NCBI GenBank assembly: GCA_030694935.1
Contig: JAUYUA010000090.1
Location: 1 to 33,878, forward strand
Length of the DNA stretch: 33,878 nucleotides
Reading direction: 5' to 3'
DNA from: Lutibacter sp.
GTDB taxonomy: Bacteria > Bacteroidota > Bacteroidia > Flavobacteriales > Flavobacteriaceae
In this document: piece after piece, positions 1-8,523 of the stretch
How the letters are laid out: every line of letters begins with the position of its first letter
How positions within the stretch are numbered: position 1 is the stretch's first letter
Translations under genes and position numbers: made by a program
The notes under the pieces: model-generated
What the model was told of the DNA's origin: nothing
What the model saw: only the letters and a program-made list of their open reading frames with translations
Databases searched by the model: none

Positions 1-272
1 ATAACTCTAGGTCCGCCAGCTAAAGCAGGCGGCTAATGACAAAATCTAGCCCTTAATTCACGTTTATTACTCTAGGTCCGCCAGCTAAAGCAGGCGGCTA
101 ATGACAAAATCTAGCCCTTAATTCACGTTAATAACTCTTGGCCCGCCAGCTAAAGCGGGCGGCTATTGACAAAATCTAGCCCTTAATTCGCGTTAATAAC
201 TATAGGTCCGCCAGCTAAAGCAGGCGGCTATTGACTAAATCTAACCCTTAATTCGCGTTTATTACTCTAGGT
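1..272. repeat. 65-bp tandem repeat array (4 full units and a partial fifth)
   Basis: Units begin at 1, 66, 131 and 196, and a partial one at 261, so the period is exactly 65 bp. Each full unit carries an imperfect palindrome around CCGCCAGCTAAAGCAGGCGG (arms CCGCC/GGCGG) and ends with a CCCTTAATTC motif. The units differ from each other by a few substitutions. The array runs to the left edge of the window, so its real length is unknown. It lies downstream of the gpsA stop codon. The repeats abut without unique spacers, which argues against CRISPR. A related degenerate sequence lies at 10558-10714. Confidence 0.9.
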
Positions 273-311
273 ACATTAAACTTTAGGAACTTATTTTATA
301 GGAATATTGAA

Positions 312-1307
312 TTAATCCAACACCTCTGTCAACTCTTTAAAAACTTGTTTTGGGTTTTTATTTTCGTATAATATCCCATAAACTGCATCAATAATCGGTG
401 TTTTTGCCTTGTTTTTTTCATTGATTAAATAAGCGCTTTTTGTGGCATAATAACCCTCGGCAACCATACTCATTTCCATCATGGCGCTTTTTACGGTGTA
501 TCCTTTTCCTATCATATTGCCAAACATCCTGTTTCGGCTAAAAACGGAATATCCGGTCACCAATAAATCGCCCAAATAAGCGGAGTTGTTGATATTGCGT
601 TTCATTCTGTGCACTTTTCTTATAAAACGCTTCATTTCACGAACGGAATTTGACATTAAAACCGCCTGAAAATTATCGCCGTAACCCAAACCGTGCGCCA
701 TACCGGCCGCTATGGCAAAAATATTTTTAAGCATGGCGGCATATTCAGTGCCAATAATATCGTCTGATGTTTTTGTTTTTAGGTAATGGCTTGAGAGGTA
801 ATTACTCAAAAGATCGGCTTTTTTGGCATCCTGGCACGCAATGGTTAAGTATGACAAACGCTCCATCGCAACTTCTTCGGCGTGACAAGGGCCGGCAATT
901 ACGCCTATATTTTTAAGCGGAATTTTAAAGAATTTATGAAAATGCTCGCCTACAATCAATCCGCTTTCCGGAACAATTCCTTTAATGGCCGAAAACACAA
1001 TTTTTGAAGAAATGCTTTGCGTTATTTTATCCAATTCTTCTTTCAAAAATGCCGAAGGAATGGCAAAAATTAAAATATCGCCATAGCGCACCAAATCATT
1101 TATATCATTTGATAAATACAATTTTTTTACGTCAAGTGCCGCAGAACTCAGGTAATTTGGATTGTGTTCATTTTCCTTAATATAATCAATGGCTGTTTGA
1201 TTTCGCATATACCAGCCAACTTGATCCATATTTTCACACAACATTTTAACAATGGCCGTTGCCCAACTTCCGCCGCCAAAAACGGCAATTTTAGGGTTTG
1301 TAATCAT
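312..1307 (-). CDS. gpsA: NAD(P)-dependent glycerol-3-phosphate dehydrogenase
   Basis: This cytosolic enzyme reduces dihydroxyacetone phosphate to sn-glycerol 3-phosphate, the backbone precursor of phospholipids. The protein has 331 residues, the usual length. The N-terminal Rossmann motif GGGSWATA (residues 11-18) follows a hydrophobic strand. The family's GPCHAEEVA segment and the C-terminal helical domain segment EYAAMLKNIFAIAAG are present. The start is an ATG with a Bacteroidota -7 element (TACTTTTG, 1329-1336) about 20 bases upstream. The gene stands alone on the minus strand between two repeat-rich gaps. The Rossmann motif reads WATA instead of the common WGTA; this is a mild variation and no key residue appears lost. 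Confidence 0.95.
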   Translation of the reverse strand: MITNPKIAVFGGGSWATAIVKMLCENMDQVGWYMRNQTAIDYIKENEHNPNYLSSAALDVKKLYLSNDINDLVRYGDILIFAIPSAFLKEELDKITQSISSKIVFSAIKGIVPESGLIVGEHFHKFFKIPLKNIGVIAGPCHAEEVAMERLSYLTIACQDAKKADLLSNYLSSHYLKTKTSDDIIGTEYAAMLKNIFAIAAGMAHGLGYGDNFQAVLMSNSVREMKRFIRKVHRMKRNINNSAYLGDLLVTGYSVFSRNRMFGNMIGKGYTVKSAMMEMSMVAEGYYATKSAYLINEKNKAKTPIIDAVYGILYENKNPKQVFKELTEVLD

Positions 1308-1328
1308 ATCTTAACCTTTTTTAGAGAC

Positions 1329-1336
1329 CAAAAGTA
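1329..1336 (-). promoter_or_regulatory. Bacteroidota -7 promoter element of gpsA
   Basis: On the minus strand this reads TACTTTTG, matching the TAnnTTTG consensus of the main sigma factor of Bacteroidota. It lies 22 bases upstream of the gpsA ATG. I do not see a convincing -33 TTG at the usual spacing. Confidence 0.45.
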
Positions 1337-1456
1337 AAAAAAACTAACTTAAGTATGCTCCTAAAATTGTGATTTAGTGAATGCCCTTAAATTTAAACCT
1401 AGGCAAACGCAAAAGCAATAAAATTTAGTTATTAGTTTCATAAAACGCATAATATC

Positions 1457-1525
1457 GTGTACCTACGGCACACAAAAACACATAAATTAAAATGTTTTCT
1501 ACCAATATTTGATACCTACGGCACC
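1457..1525. repeat. Degenerate relative of the palindromic dispersed repeat
   Basis: Two words containing CCTACGG occur here: an almost perfect palindrome GTGTACCTACGGCACAC (1457-1473), and TTCTACCAATATTTGATACC followed by TACGGCACC (1497-1525). The second resembles the reverse complement of the core of the repeats at 8524-8747 and 31464-31694 (TTCTACAAACATTTCGCTCC then TACGGAGC). I read it as an old or different member of the same family. It takes up part of the 506-bp gap between gpsA and the flippase gene, in which I see no gene. Confidence 0.5.
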
Positions 1526-1616
1526 TTTTTTCAGTTTTATATTGATGCTGTAGCCAATAAATTTAAAACCCATAAATTGTTTAGTTGGTTTAAATTATTA
1601 GTTTCGTACTTTTAAA

Positions 1617-1808
1617 TCCTATCCCCAACCCTTTCCATCCCGAAAGCGATCGGGAGAAAGGGAGTTTGATTTAATTATTGGGGGAAAATATTTATTATCT
1701 TTAAACCCACTTTTAACTTTTAACTTTTAACTTTTAACTTTTAACTTTTAACTTTTAACTTTTAACTTTTAACTTTTAACTTTTAACTTTTAACTTTTAA
1801 CTTTTAAC
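1617..1808. repeat. Composite repeat, copy A: conserved leader plus 14 x TTTTAAC
   Basis: The leader has the word TCCTATCCCCAACCC, a hairpin (CCCGAAAGCGATCGGG within a CCCTTTC/GAAAGGG outer stem), GAAAGGGAGTTT and then AAATATTTATTATCTTTA. It is followed by fourteen perfect TTTTAAC units from 1711 to 1808. The same order of elements occurs at 12088-12247 with a different hairpin and eight units. The array ends five bases before the TTG start of the flippase gene, so it occupies that gene's ribosome-binding region. Confidence 0.85.
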
Positions 1809-1813
1809 TTTAG

Positions 1814-3268
1814 TTGAGCGGACTTAAACGATTTTTTAAAGACACCATCATTTACGGAATTGCCGCGGTTTTGCCGAGAGTGATTAACTTTTTGCTTGTT
1901 CGTGTTCATACCGATGCTTTGCCGGCCAGCGATTACGCCGAAAACACCAACTTTTATATTTGGATTGCCTTATTTACGGTATTGTTGACCTTTGGGATGG
2001 AAACGGCTTTTTTCAGGTTTTATAAATCCGAAGAAAAAAAAGACGCGCTTATTGCGACCTCGTTTATCAGTGTATTTGTTGCCGCGTTATTGTTTGTGGC
2101 CATCGCTTTTTCGTTTTCCGATTTTTTTACCAATATGTTCGACTTCAGCCAAAACCCGATGCAATTCAAATTGTTTGTCGGCATCTTGGCGATTGACGCG
2201 GTTTCCGTCGTTCCGTTTGCTTATTTGCGCGCGGCAAACCGACCTATAAAATACACCGCCATAAAAATGATGAATGTGGGAATCATTGTTGCTATAAATT
2301 TGCTTTTTTTGAAGTTAATTCCCGAATTAAAAGCGAGCGGCAAAAACATTCCCGAATTTTTGAACACCGCTTTTGAAAGCACCAATATTGTTAATTTTAT
2401 CTTTATCGCCAACCTCATCGGAAGCGCCGCTTCATTGATATTATTGTTGCCGTTTTTGCGGAAATTTAAATGGCATTTTAACGGTGTTTTATTCAAAAAA
2501 ATGCTGAATTACAGCTGGCCGATTGCCGTTGCCGGAATTGCTTATGTGATCAACGAAAATTTGGACAAATATTTAATCGGGCAAATGATGGATAAAACGG
2601 CTATGGGAATTTATTCGGCCTGTTACAAGCTGGCGATTTTTATGAATTTATACATTATGGCCTTTCGTTTGGGCGCTGAACCGTTCTTTTTTAACCATTC
2701 CGACCATAAAGATGCCCGCGAAACTTATGCAAGAATCTTAAACTATTTCATCATTGTGGGCGCCTTGGTTTTTGTGGGCATTGTCGTTTTTCTTGATGTC
2801 ATAAAACAACTGTTTATCAACCAACAATATTGGGAAGCCATTGTTATTGTGCCTATCGTTTTATTGGCAAATTTGTTTTTGGGCATTTACCACAACTTGT
2901 CGGTTTGGTACAAATTAACCGACAAAACACGTTACGGAATGCTTTTTTCCATCATTGGCGCCATCATTACCGTAATTATAAATGTGGCATTAATTCCCGT
3001 AATTGGCTATATTGCGTCGGCTTGGGCAACCCTTTTGGCTTATGGAAGCATGATGGTGCTGTCTTATTTTATTGGAGACAAGCATTATCCGGTTCCTTAT
3101 AACTTAAAAAAATCGGGGAGTTATTTGTTGGTTTCCATCGTGCTCTCTTTTGTGTCATTTACTTATTTCAGGGAAAATTATTTGGTTTCCATTTTGTTGG
3201 TCTTTATTTTTGCAATGCTCATTTTTTGGAATGAAAAAAAGGAAATTTTGGCAATCATTAAACGTTGA
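1814..3268 (+). CDS. Wzx-type polysaccharide/oligosaccharide flippase (MOP superfamily)
   Basis: This is an inner-membrane protein of 484 residues with many hydrophobic helices spread along its length (about 12-14), as in COG2244 transporters that flip undecaprenyl-linked sugar chains. The N-terminus (MSGLKRFFKDTIIYG) is the usual amphipathic start of flavobacterial members. Start choice: an in-frame TAG (1811-1813) lies directly before the TTG at 1814, and the next in-frame ATG would remove about 60 residues including the first two membrane segments. TTG is therefore the likely start. The gene probably heads the run that continues with the 123-residue protein, the esterase and dut. There are no glycosyltransferase genes nearby, so the substrate cannot be named. 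The heptamer array lies where the ribosome would bind. Confidence 0.85.
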   Translation: MSGLKRFFKDTIIYGIAAVLPRVINFLLVRVHTDALPASDYAENTNFYIWIALFTVLLTFGMETAFFRFYKSEEKKDALIATSFISVFVAALLFVAIAFSFSDFFTNMFDFSQNPMQFKLFVGILAIDAVSVVPFAYLRAANRPIKYTAIKMMNVGIIVAINLLFLKLIPELKASGKNIPEFLNTAFESTNIVNFIFIANLIGSAASLILLLPFLRKFKWHFNGVLFKKMLNYSWPIAVAGIAYVINENLDKYLIGQMMDKTAMGIYSACYKLAIFMNLYIMAFRLGAEPFFFNHSDHKDARETYARILNYFIIVGALVFVGIVVFLDVIKQLFINQQYWEAIVIVPIVLLANLFLGIYHNLSVWYKLTDKTRYGMLFSIIGAIITVIINVALIPVIGYIASAWATLLAYGSMMVLSYFIGDKHYPVPYNLKKSGSYLLVSIVLSFVSFTYFRENYLVSILLVFIFAMLIFWNEKKEILAIIKR

Positions 3269-3289
3269 TATTCAATATAAAAAGTAAAT

Positions 3290-3661
3290 ATGGTAACCAC
3301 AAAATTTAATCCGAAAACTAAAATTCTTGAATCAAAATTCGAGGGAAATGTTACTTTGGCGGAAGTAGTAAATTATATTGTTGCTACAAAAGAGAACAAA
3401 ACCTATCCCAGAAAATTAAAAATTTTAACTGATTCTATTGATGCTGTTTTTAATTTTACCATTGAAGATTTAGAAATTATCGTAGAAGAGAATTATAAAT
3501 CATTAGAAAAATATGAGTTAATTATTGATGCAATTATTATTGATGATCCAAAAAATACGGTGCTTTCAATGCTTTATCTGGAGCTCGCAAAAACAAATAA
3601 ATATAAATTTGAAATTTTCGCCACCAAAAGCGCCGCTTTAGATTGGTTAAATATTTATTGA
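3290..3661 (+). CDS. Small protein, possibly STAS/SEC14-like (SpoIIAA-like)
   Basis: This is a soluble protein of 123 residues with no signal peptide or membrane segment. Its pattern is a short beta hairpin (TTKFNPKTKILESKFEGNVT), then alternating helices and strands, ending in FATKSAALDWL. That ending resembles the last helix of SpoIIAA-like/STAS-SEC14 small proteins, but the match is by pattern only. It starts 21 bases after the flippase stop and its stop lies 2 bases before the esterase ATG, so it is probably co-transcribed with both. The coding sequence looks more AT-rich than that of the flippase before it. No catalytic motif is visible and I assign no function. Confidence 0.7.
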   Translation: MVTTKFNPKTKILESKFEGNVTLAEVVNYIVATKENKTYPRKLKILTDSIDAVFNFTIEDLEIIVEENYKSLEKYELIIDAIIIDDPKNTVLSMLYLELAKTNKYKFEIFATKSAALDWLNIY

Positions 3662-3663
3662 CA

Positions 3664-4509
3664 ATGAAAATATTTTTTTCTTTTCTTATCATTACTCTTT
3701 TAAACATTTCAATAGTTTTTTCACAAAACACTTCTGAAAAAAAATCGACGGCTGCTTCAAATGTTTCCTTGCTGAAAAAGGAATTTATCATTCCCAGCCT
3801 TAACGCCATCAGCCATAAAGTTTGGATTTATTTACCGCCGAATTACGAAAAATCTTCAAAAAAATATCCGGTAATTTATATGCACGATGCCCAAAATTTA
3901 TTTGACGCGGCGACTTCCTATGCAGGAGAATGGGAAGTTGATGAAACCTTAAATAAATTGTACGAAAAAACAGGAAAAGGATTTATCGTGGTGGGCATTG
4001 AAAACGGAGGCGAAGAACGCATCAACGAATATACGCCCTGGAAAAATGAAAAATATGGCGGCGGAAAAGGAACTATTTATATGGATTTTATCGTAAATTC
4101 CTTAAAACCTTATATTGATGCCAATTACAGAACCAAAAAACAACAAAAACATACCGGATTGATTGGCAGCTCTTTGGGCGGATTGATTTCGTATTACGGC
4201 GGACTAGAATATCCCAAAACCTTCGGAAAAATTGGCGCATTGTCCACTTCTTTTTGGTTTTCTGAAAAAGTTGTAGATTTCACCCAAGAAAAAGGAAATT
4301 TAAAAAATACAAAACTATTTTTGCTGGTGGGCGGAAAAGAAGGAGAAGATATGGATAAAGACACCCAAAAAATGGAAAAATTGTTGCTGGAAACCGGATT
4401 TAAATCGAAAAATTTAAACACCAAAATAAATCCGGAAGGCCAACATAATGAAGCTTTTTGGCGAAGTGAATTTTTAAAAGTCGTTTCTTGGCTTTATCAC
4501 CTAAAATAA
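3664..4509 (+). CDS. Secreted alpha/beta-hydrolase esterase
   Basis: This is a predicted esterase of 281 residues in the putative-esterase (Esterase D/enterochelin esterase-like) group of the alpha/beta hydrolase fold. An N-terminal signal peptide (about residues 1-20, ending IVFS before QN) suggests export to the periplasm. The nucleophile elbow is GSSLGG (residues 168-173, Ser170). A late EGQHNEAFW segment (His261) supplies the probable catalytic histidine. The YPVIYMHDAQNLFD block near the front is typical of the group. I chose the ATG at 3664 because it gives a clean signal peptide; an upstream in-frame ATG lies inside the preceding gene. The gene is followed directly by dut. The substrate is unknown; siderophore esters or other acyl esters are possible. 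Confidence 0.8.
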   Translation: MKIFFSFLIITLLNISIVFSQNTSEKKSTAASNVSLLKKEFIIPSLNAISHKVWIYLPPNYEKSSKKYPVIYMHDAQNLFDAATSYAGEWEVDETLNKLYEKTGKGFIVVGIENGGEERINEYTPWKNEKYGGGKGTIYMDFIVNSLKPYIDANYRTKKQQKHTGLIGSSLGGLISYYGGLEYPKTFGKIGALSTSFWFSEKVVDFTQEKGNLKNTKLFLLVGGKEGEDMDKDTQKMEKLLLETGFKSKNLNTKINPEGQHNEAFWRSEFLKVVSWLYHLK

Positions 4510-4518
4510 TTGAATAAA

Positions 4519-4950
4519 ATGAAAATACAAATCACCAATAAATCAAAACACGCATTGCCAAGTTATGAAACGGATGCTTCTGCAGGAATGGATTTGCGTG
4601 CCAATATTGATGAATCCATCACCCTGAAACCATTGGAACGCATCATTGTGAAAACAGGATTGTTTATGGCGCTTCCTGTTGGGTTTGAAGCCCAAGTTCG
4701 CCCAAGAAGCGGACTCGCAGCCAAAAACGGCATTACGGTTTTAAATGCTCCGGGAACTGTTGACGCCGATTACAGAGGTGAAATTGGCGTAATTTTGGTG
4801 AACCTTTCCAATGAAAACTTTGTGATTAATGATGGTGAACGCATTGCGCAATTGGTCATCGCTAAACACGAACGTGCAAACTGGGAAGAAGTTGAAGTTT
4901 TAAGTGAAACCAAACGCGGTGCCGGCGGATTTGGAAGCACCGGGAAATAG
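4519..4950 (+). CDS. dut: dUTP diphosphatase (dUTPase)
   Basis: This enzyme hydrolyses dUTP to dUMP and pyrophosphate, keeping uracil out of DNA and feeding thymidylate synthesis. The protein has 143 residues, the standard trimeric size. The conserved dUTPase motifs are visible in order: [31 protein letters not shown] (with the catalytic Asp and substrate-stacking Tyr), GERIAQLVI and the C-terminal [10 protein letters not shown]. The ATG at 4519 is preferred; a TTG at 4510 directly after the esterase stop would add three residues. It is the last gene of the flippase run. Four bases after its stop begins a heptamer array, and no hairpin terminator is seen there. Confidence 0.95.
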   Translation: MKIQITNKSKHALPSYETDASAGMDLRANIDESITLKPLERIIVKTGLFMALPVGFEAQVRPRSGLAAKNGITVLNAPGTVDADYRGEIGVILVNLSNENFVINDGERIAQLVIAKHERANWEEVEVLSETKRGAGGFGSTGK

Positions 4951-4954
4951 GATA

Positions 4955-5094
4955 GAAGTCAGAAGACGGAAGACGGAAGACCGAAGACGGAAGACCGAAG
5001 ACGGAAGACGGAAGACGGAAGACGGAAGACCGAAGACCGAAGACGGAAGGCCGAAGACGGAAGACGGAAGACGGAAGACGGAAGACGGAAGTTC
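4955..5094. repeat. Heptanucleotide array (GAAGACG, about 19 units)
   Basis: The 7-bp register is kept without interruption from 4955 to 5094. Most units are GAAGACG or GAAGACC, with GAAGTCA at the left end, one GAAGGCC inside and GAAGTTC at the right end. The array fills the gap between two converging genes, dut and the ABC ATPase. An open frame through it on the plus strand encodes only a repeated RRKTEDG pattern and is not a credible gene. Confidence 0.9.
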
Positions 5095-5105
5095 AGAACG
5101 ATATA

Positions 5106-6068
5106 TTAAAATCCCTTTTCTTGGGAAATATTTAGGGAAAGGAAAATTTTGTCTCCCGTTTTTAAAACTGTATAATGTTCAAAAAACAAAGTGGTTTTGT
5201 TTAAAACAGCTTCAATTAAATAATAACTTCCTTTAAAAAAAGAAGCAATCACTGTCGCTTTAAACCCTTCTTTTTCTGCCAATTTAATCTGATTGGGATA
5301 TAACAAAACTGATTTTTTGGAAATGTCGTTTGAATCAATTTCACTTAATGGAATTTTATTGATTTCATCAAAAAACGAAGCGATATAGGCGCTTTTCGGA
5401 TTTGTGTACAATGCTTCGGGAGCTTTGTTTGCAATTAATTTTCCATTTCTGATCACCAAGATTTTATCGGCGAAAGAAAGCGCGTCGGTGGTATCGTGCG
5501 TTGCCACAATGCACAAAATATTTTTCGATTTTAAATACCTAAAAAGATCTCTTCTCAGCTTGTTTTTTCTGAAATTATCGATGTGGCTAAAAGGCTCGTC
5601 GAGCAATAAAACTTCTGGCTCTTTAGCCATCACTTTGGCAATGGCGACACGTTGTTTTTGTCCGCCGCTCAAATTTTTGACCTTTGTTTGGGAAAACTCG
5701 GTCATATCTACCACTTTTAGCAATTCTTTTATGCGTTTGCCTTTGTTTTTATCCTGGCTCGAGATGTATTTTCCTATATTTTCTTCAACTGTGGTGTAGG
5801 GCATTAAATCGAAATCCTGCGGCAAATATTTCATAAAATCCTCTCCAGGAATCAACCTGAAATTTGGGCCGAGCAGTTTTTCATCATTCCAAAAAACACT
5901 GCCTTTATCAATATGCAGCAGTCCGTAAATAATTTCGAGCAACGTGCTTTTTCCTGAACCGCTTTCTCCAATTATGGCAATATAATCGCCCTTATTGGCC
6001 TTAAAACCAATATTTTTTATGACTTCTTTTGAAGTGTAACCAAATGATATGTTTACTGCTTTTAACAC
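5106..6068 (-). CDS. ABC transporter ATP-binding protein with TOBE-like tail
   Basis: This is an ABC ATPase of 320 residues. The core is complete: Walker A GESGSGKST (34-42), signature LSGGQ (134-138), Walker B VLLLDEP (154-160) and the switch histidine in VATHD (192). After about residue 235 there is a C-terminal extension with a beta-rich region (about 250-315) like the TOBE/OB domains of PotA/CysA-type importers. The start is GTG. It lies 5 bases downstream of the aspartoacylase-like gene and is the last gene of the RimK operon. No permease or binding protein is encoded near it, so its membrane partner is either elsewhere or absent. The substrate cannot be named. Confidence 0.85.
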   Translation of the reverse strand: MLKAVNISFGYTSKEVIKNIGFKANKGDYIAIIGESGSGKSTLLEIIYGLLHIDKGSVFWNDEKLLGPNFRLIPGEDFMKYLPQDFDLMPYTTVEENIGKYISSQDKNKGKRIKELLKVVDMTEFSQTKVKNLSGGQKQRVAIAKVMAKEPEVLLLDEPFSHIDNFRKNKLRRDLFRYLKSKNILCIVATHDTTDALSFADKILVIRNGKLIANKAPEALYTNPKSAYIASFFDEINKIPLSEIDSNDISKKSVLLYPNQIKLAEKEGFKATVIASFFKGSYYLIEAVLNKTTLFFEHYTVLKTGDKIFLSLNISQEKGF

Positions 6069-6073
6069 GGGTT

Positions 6074-7033
6074 TTATTCGAATCCGATATACAACAGCGC
6101 ATCGCCCTGAATGACAATTGGAGAATGATTTGAATTTAAAATGTAGCCTTCTTGCTTGTTTCTAAAAAATTTTTCAAATTCCCCAAACGGATCGGAAATG
6201 CTTCCCAATTTAGCGCCTTTTTCAACCTTTTGTCCAACGCTGATGTAAGATCGGTACATTCCGGAATAGGTGGCTCTAATCCATCGTGAATTCCTGATGA
6301 TGATTGGCGCGGGTTCTAAATTTGGTTTTGATATTTTTGAAGTAAAGTCTCTCATTCCCAAATGGTGCATAATGTTAATCGCGCCCTGAATTCCGGCTTT
6401 TGTAACATTTTTATCCAAACTAAGCGATTTTCCGCCTTCAAAAAGCAACACTTTTTTTCCCAAATCAACCATTGATTTCCTAAATGTTTTTTCTTGAGTT
6501 TTACTATGTACAATAAATGGAGCGCCAAATACACTGGCCAACTTTAAGGTGTCTTCATCATTAGTGTCAATTCTAATCTGAGAATAATTAAATCGTTGCG
6601 CGCCTCCTGTATGGTAATCAATGCAATAATCTACTTTTGGAATCACTTTGCTCATTAAATGATGGGCAAATCTGCTTGCCAAGGAGCCTTTTTCAGAGCC
6701 TGGAAATGCCCTGTTTAAATCCCTTCCGTCCGGAAATTCTCTTTTCTGATTTAAAAAACCAAATACATTTAACAAGGGAATACAAATGATTGTTCCTTTT
6801 TGTGGCTTATTTAAGCTCGAAGCGATAATTTGACGCACAATTTCAACACCATTAGTTTCATCTCCATGAATGCCGGCAATTAACAACAAACAAGGCCCAT
6901 CTGTATGTCCTCTTGAAACAATAATAGGCACTTCAATTTTAGAATGCGTGTTTAAGCGGGCAATGTCCATTTTAATTTGAACGGTTTCGCCCAAACCAAC
7001 TTTTTGATTAAGAATTTTAAAATCATTAGGCAT
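6074..7033 (-). CDS. M14-type aspartoacylase/succinylglutamate desuccinylase family hydrolase
   Basis: This is a zinc-dependent amidohydrolase-like protein of 319 residues. The metal site is complete: GIHGDETNG (His56, Glu59) and the distant DYHTGG (His141). The substrate-binding DLNRAFPG (104-111) is also present. Family members remove an acyl group or a C-terminal residue (N-acetylaspartate, N-succinylglutamate or similar). The C-terminal quarter ([20 protein letters not shown]) looks like the barrel-sandwich domain seen in such proteins. I prefer the ATG at 7033, which overlaps the rimK end by 8 bases and suggests coupled translation; a TTG at 7042 is possible. Its place beside RimK and RimB suggests it acts on glutamate-type tails, but that is inference. 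Confidence 0.8.
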   Translation of the reverse strand: MPNDFKILNQKVGLGETVQIKMDIARLNTHSKIEVPIIVSRGHTDGPCLLLIAGIHGDETNGVEIVRQIIASSLNKPQKGTIICIPLLNVFGFLNQKREFPDGRDLNRAFPGSEKGSLASRFAHHLMSKVIPKVDYCIDYHTGGAQRFNYSQIRIDTNDEDTLKLASVFGAPFIVHSKTQEKTFRKSMVDLGKKVLLFEGGKSLSLDKNVTKAGIQGAINIMHHLGMRDFTSKISKPNLEPAPIIIRNSRWIRATYSGMYRSYISVGQKVEKGAKLGSISDPFGEFEKFFRNKQEGYILNSNHSPIVIQGDALLYIGFE

Positions 7034-7898
7034 GCCGCTCAATATAATGAATTATTTTACCGGCGATATCAACGCCGGTAGCGCCTTCAATGCCTTCCAA
7101 TCCGGGAGAAGAATTAACTTCTAAAATAAGCGGGCCTCTGGCCGATTGCAAGATATCTACTCCGGCAATTCCCAAACCCATAATTCGCGCAGCTTTTAAA
7201 GCCGCATTTTCTTCATCAATAGATAATTTTATGATTTCTGCCGTTCCTCCTCTGTGAAGATTTGAACGAAACTCACCTTCTTTCCCTTGTCTTTTCATGG
7301 CGCCAACAATTACGCCATCCACAATAAATACGCGAATGTCTGCGCCTCCGGCCTCTTTTATGAATTCCTGGGCGATTACCCTTGCCTGAAGTCCGTTAAA
7401 AGCTTCCAGCACCGATTCGGCCGCATTGTCATTTTCAGCCAAAACAACGCCTAAACCTTGAGTTCCTTCCAACAATTTGATTACCAAAGGCGTTCCTCCA
7501 ACATCCTTAATAATGTCTTTAACATTTTTAGAATAGTTGGTGAATACCGTTTTTGGCAATCCCAAACCGGCGCGCGACAACACTTGCAAACTTCTCAATT
7601 TGTCTCTTGAGCGCATCAATGCCTGAGATTCAATGGCTGTAAAAACTTTCATCATTTCAAATTGACGCACCACGGCCGTACCGAAAAAAGTTACGGAAGC
7701 GCCAATTCTTGGGATTACAGCATCAATATCCAACAATAATTCGTGTTTGTATCTTATGGCCGGTTTCTTTTTTTCAATAATGATATCACATTTCGAATGA
7801 TCTACCACCAGCATTTCATGATTTCGAATCCTTCCGGCTTCAACAAGTCTTTTTGTTGAATATAAATTTGGATTTCTTGATAAAACTACAATTTTCAT
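7026..7898 (-). CDS. rimK: RimK-type ATP-grasp amino-acid ligase
   Basis: This is an ATP-grasp ligase of 290 residues. In Escherichia coli, RimK adds glutamate residues to the C-terminus of ribosomal protein S6. Family signs: N-terminal [18 protein letters not shown], the block [25 protein letters not shown], the ATP-binding [15 protein letters not shown] segment, the [17 protein letters not shown] block and the late metal-binding [14 protein letters not shown]. The length is close to the roughly 300 residues of E. coli RimK. It lies between the RimB-like protease (13-base gap) and the aspartoacylase-like hydrolase (overlap), so the three form an operon. Whether S6 is the target here cannot be read from this window. 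Confidence 0.9.
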   Translation of the reverse strand: MKIVVLSRNPNLYSTKRLVEAGRIRNHEMLVVDHSKCDIIIEKKKPAIRYKHELLLDIDAVIPRIGASVTFFGTAVVRQFEMMKVFTAIESQALMRSRDKLRSLQVLSRAGLGLPKTVFTNYSKNVKDIIKDVGGTPLVIKLLEGTQGLGVVLAENDNAAESVLEAFNGLQARVIAQEFIKEAGGADIRVFIVDGVIVGAMKRQGKEGEFRSNLHRGGTAEIIKLSIDEENAALKAARIMGLGIAGVDILQSARGPLILEVNSSPGLEGIEGATGVDIAGKIIHYIERHA

Positions 7899-7911
7899 AC
7901 GATGTGTTTTC

Positions 7912-8355
7912 TTAAATTTTAATCACTATATTTTTAAATGACAGATTTTTTTTTGCAGCATCTACAACAAATTTCTTTGTCAGAAACTTTCTTCCCAACA
8001 GCACGGGGAATTTCATAGAACCTCTTTCTGTTAAAGTAAGTTCAATGGAATGAATTTTATTAAAAATAAGTATTTCGGTTTTAATCAGATACCGGTTTTC
8101 GATAATTCCGTTAGAACTTTTTACCATTTTTTGGGTGAACTCGGTGAATGTAAAATATTTTTCGTGGTATTTTTCATGTTTAGGATCTAAAAACTGACAT
8201 CTCAACACATTATTTACCTCCTCTATGCTATGGCAATGAAAACTAGAGGTAAACGCGCCCGAATCGACTTTAATATCAATATTAAACAACTCAAGTTTGG
8301 GAAAGTCAACAACGTCTGTTCTCCCGATCAATGTTTTTACGCTAGTTTTTTTCAA
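7912..8355 (-). CDS. RimB-like retropepsin-fold protease (ATP-dependent zinc protease family)
   Basis: This is a protein of 147 residues of the family annotated as putative ATP-dependent zinc protease (Pfam PF05618, RimB). The fold is retropepsin-like. The aspartic-protease-like motif is VDSGAFTSS (Asp31), and a second typical block is [12 protein letters not shown] near residue 120. In gammaproteobacteria RimB is linked to RimK and processes glutamate tails on S6. Start: an in-frame TAG lies 15 bases upstream of the TTG at 8355, and the TTG gives the usual N-terminus ([14 protein letters not shown]), so TTG is chosen. It is the first gene of the operon, downstream of the AT-rich part of the 8356-8825 gap. 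Confidence 0.8.
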   Translation of the reverse strand: MKKTSVKTLIGRTDVVDFPKLELFNIDIKVDSGAFTSSFHCHSIEEVNNVLRCQFLDPKHEKYHEKYFTFTEFTQKMVKSSNGIIENRYLIKTEILIFNKIHSIELTLTERGSMKFPVLLGRKFLTKKFVVDAAKKNLSFKNIVIKI

Positions 8356-8523
8356 AAGAAACAGGAAAGGCTAATGTTAAAAAAATATTTTGAATAGTAT
8401 TTTATTTTTCGCAAAGTTAAACTATTATTGGCTATTAAAAATATTTTGAAATTTTTTGTTTTTTAGGTGTTTACCTCTAAATTTTAGGTTCCCCTTTTTG
8501 AATTTTAATAATCAAAAACAATA

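Noticed and set aside
1-272. CRISPR-like look of the regularly spaced repeat
   Set aside because: The 65-bp units follow each other directly without unique spacers, and no cas gene is near.
4904-5236. Plus-strand open frame with repeated RRKTEDG units
   Set aside because: It starts inside dut in another frame and owes its length to the GAAGACG array, then runs into the antisense of the ABC gene. No start signal or family.
6070-6090. tRNA-like word TTCGAATCC
   Set aside because: It lies in the coding end of the aspartoacylase-like gene and has no surrounding cloverleaf.
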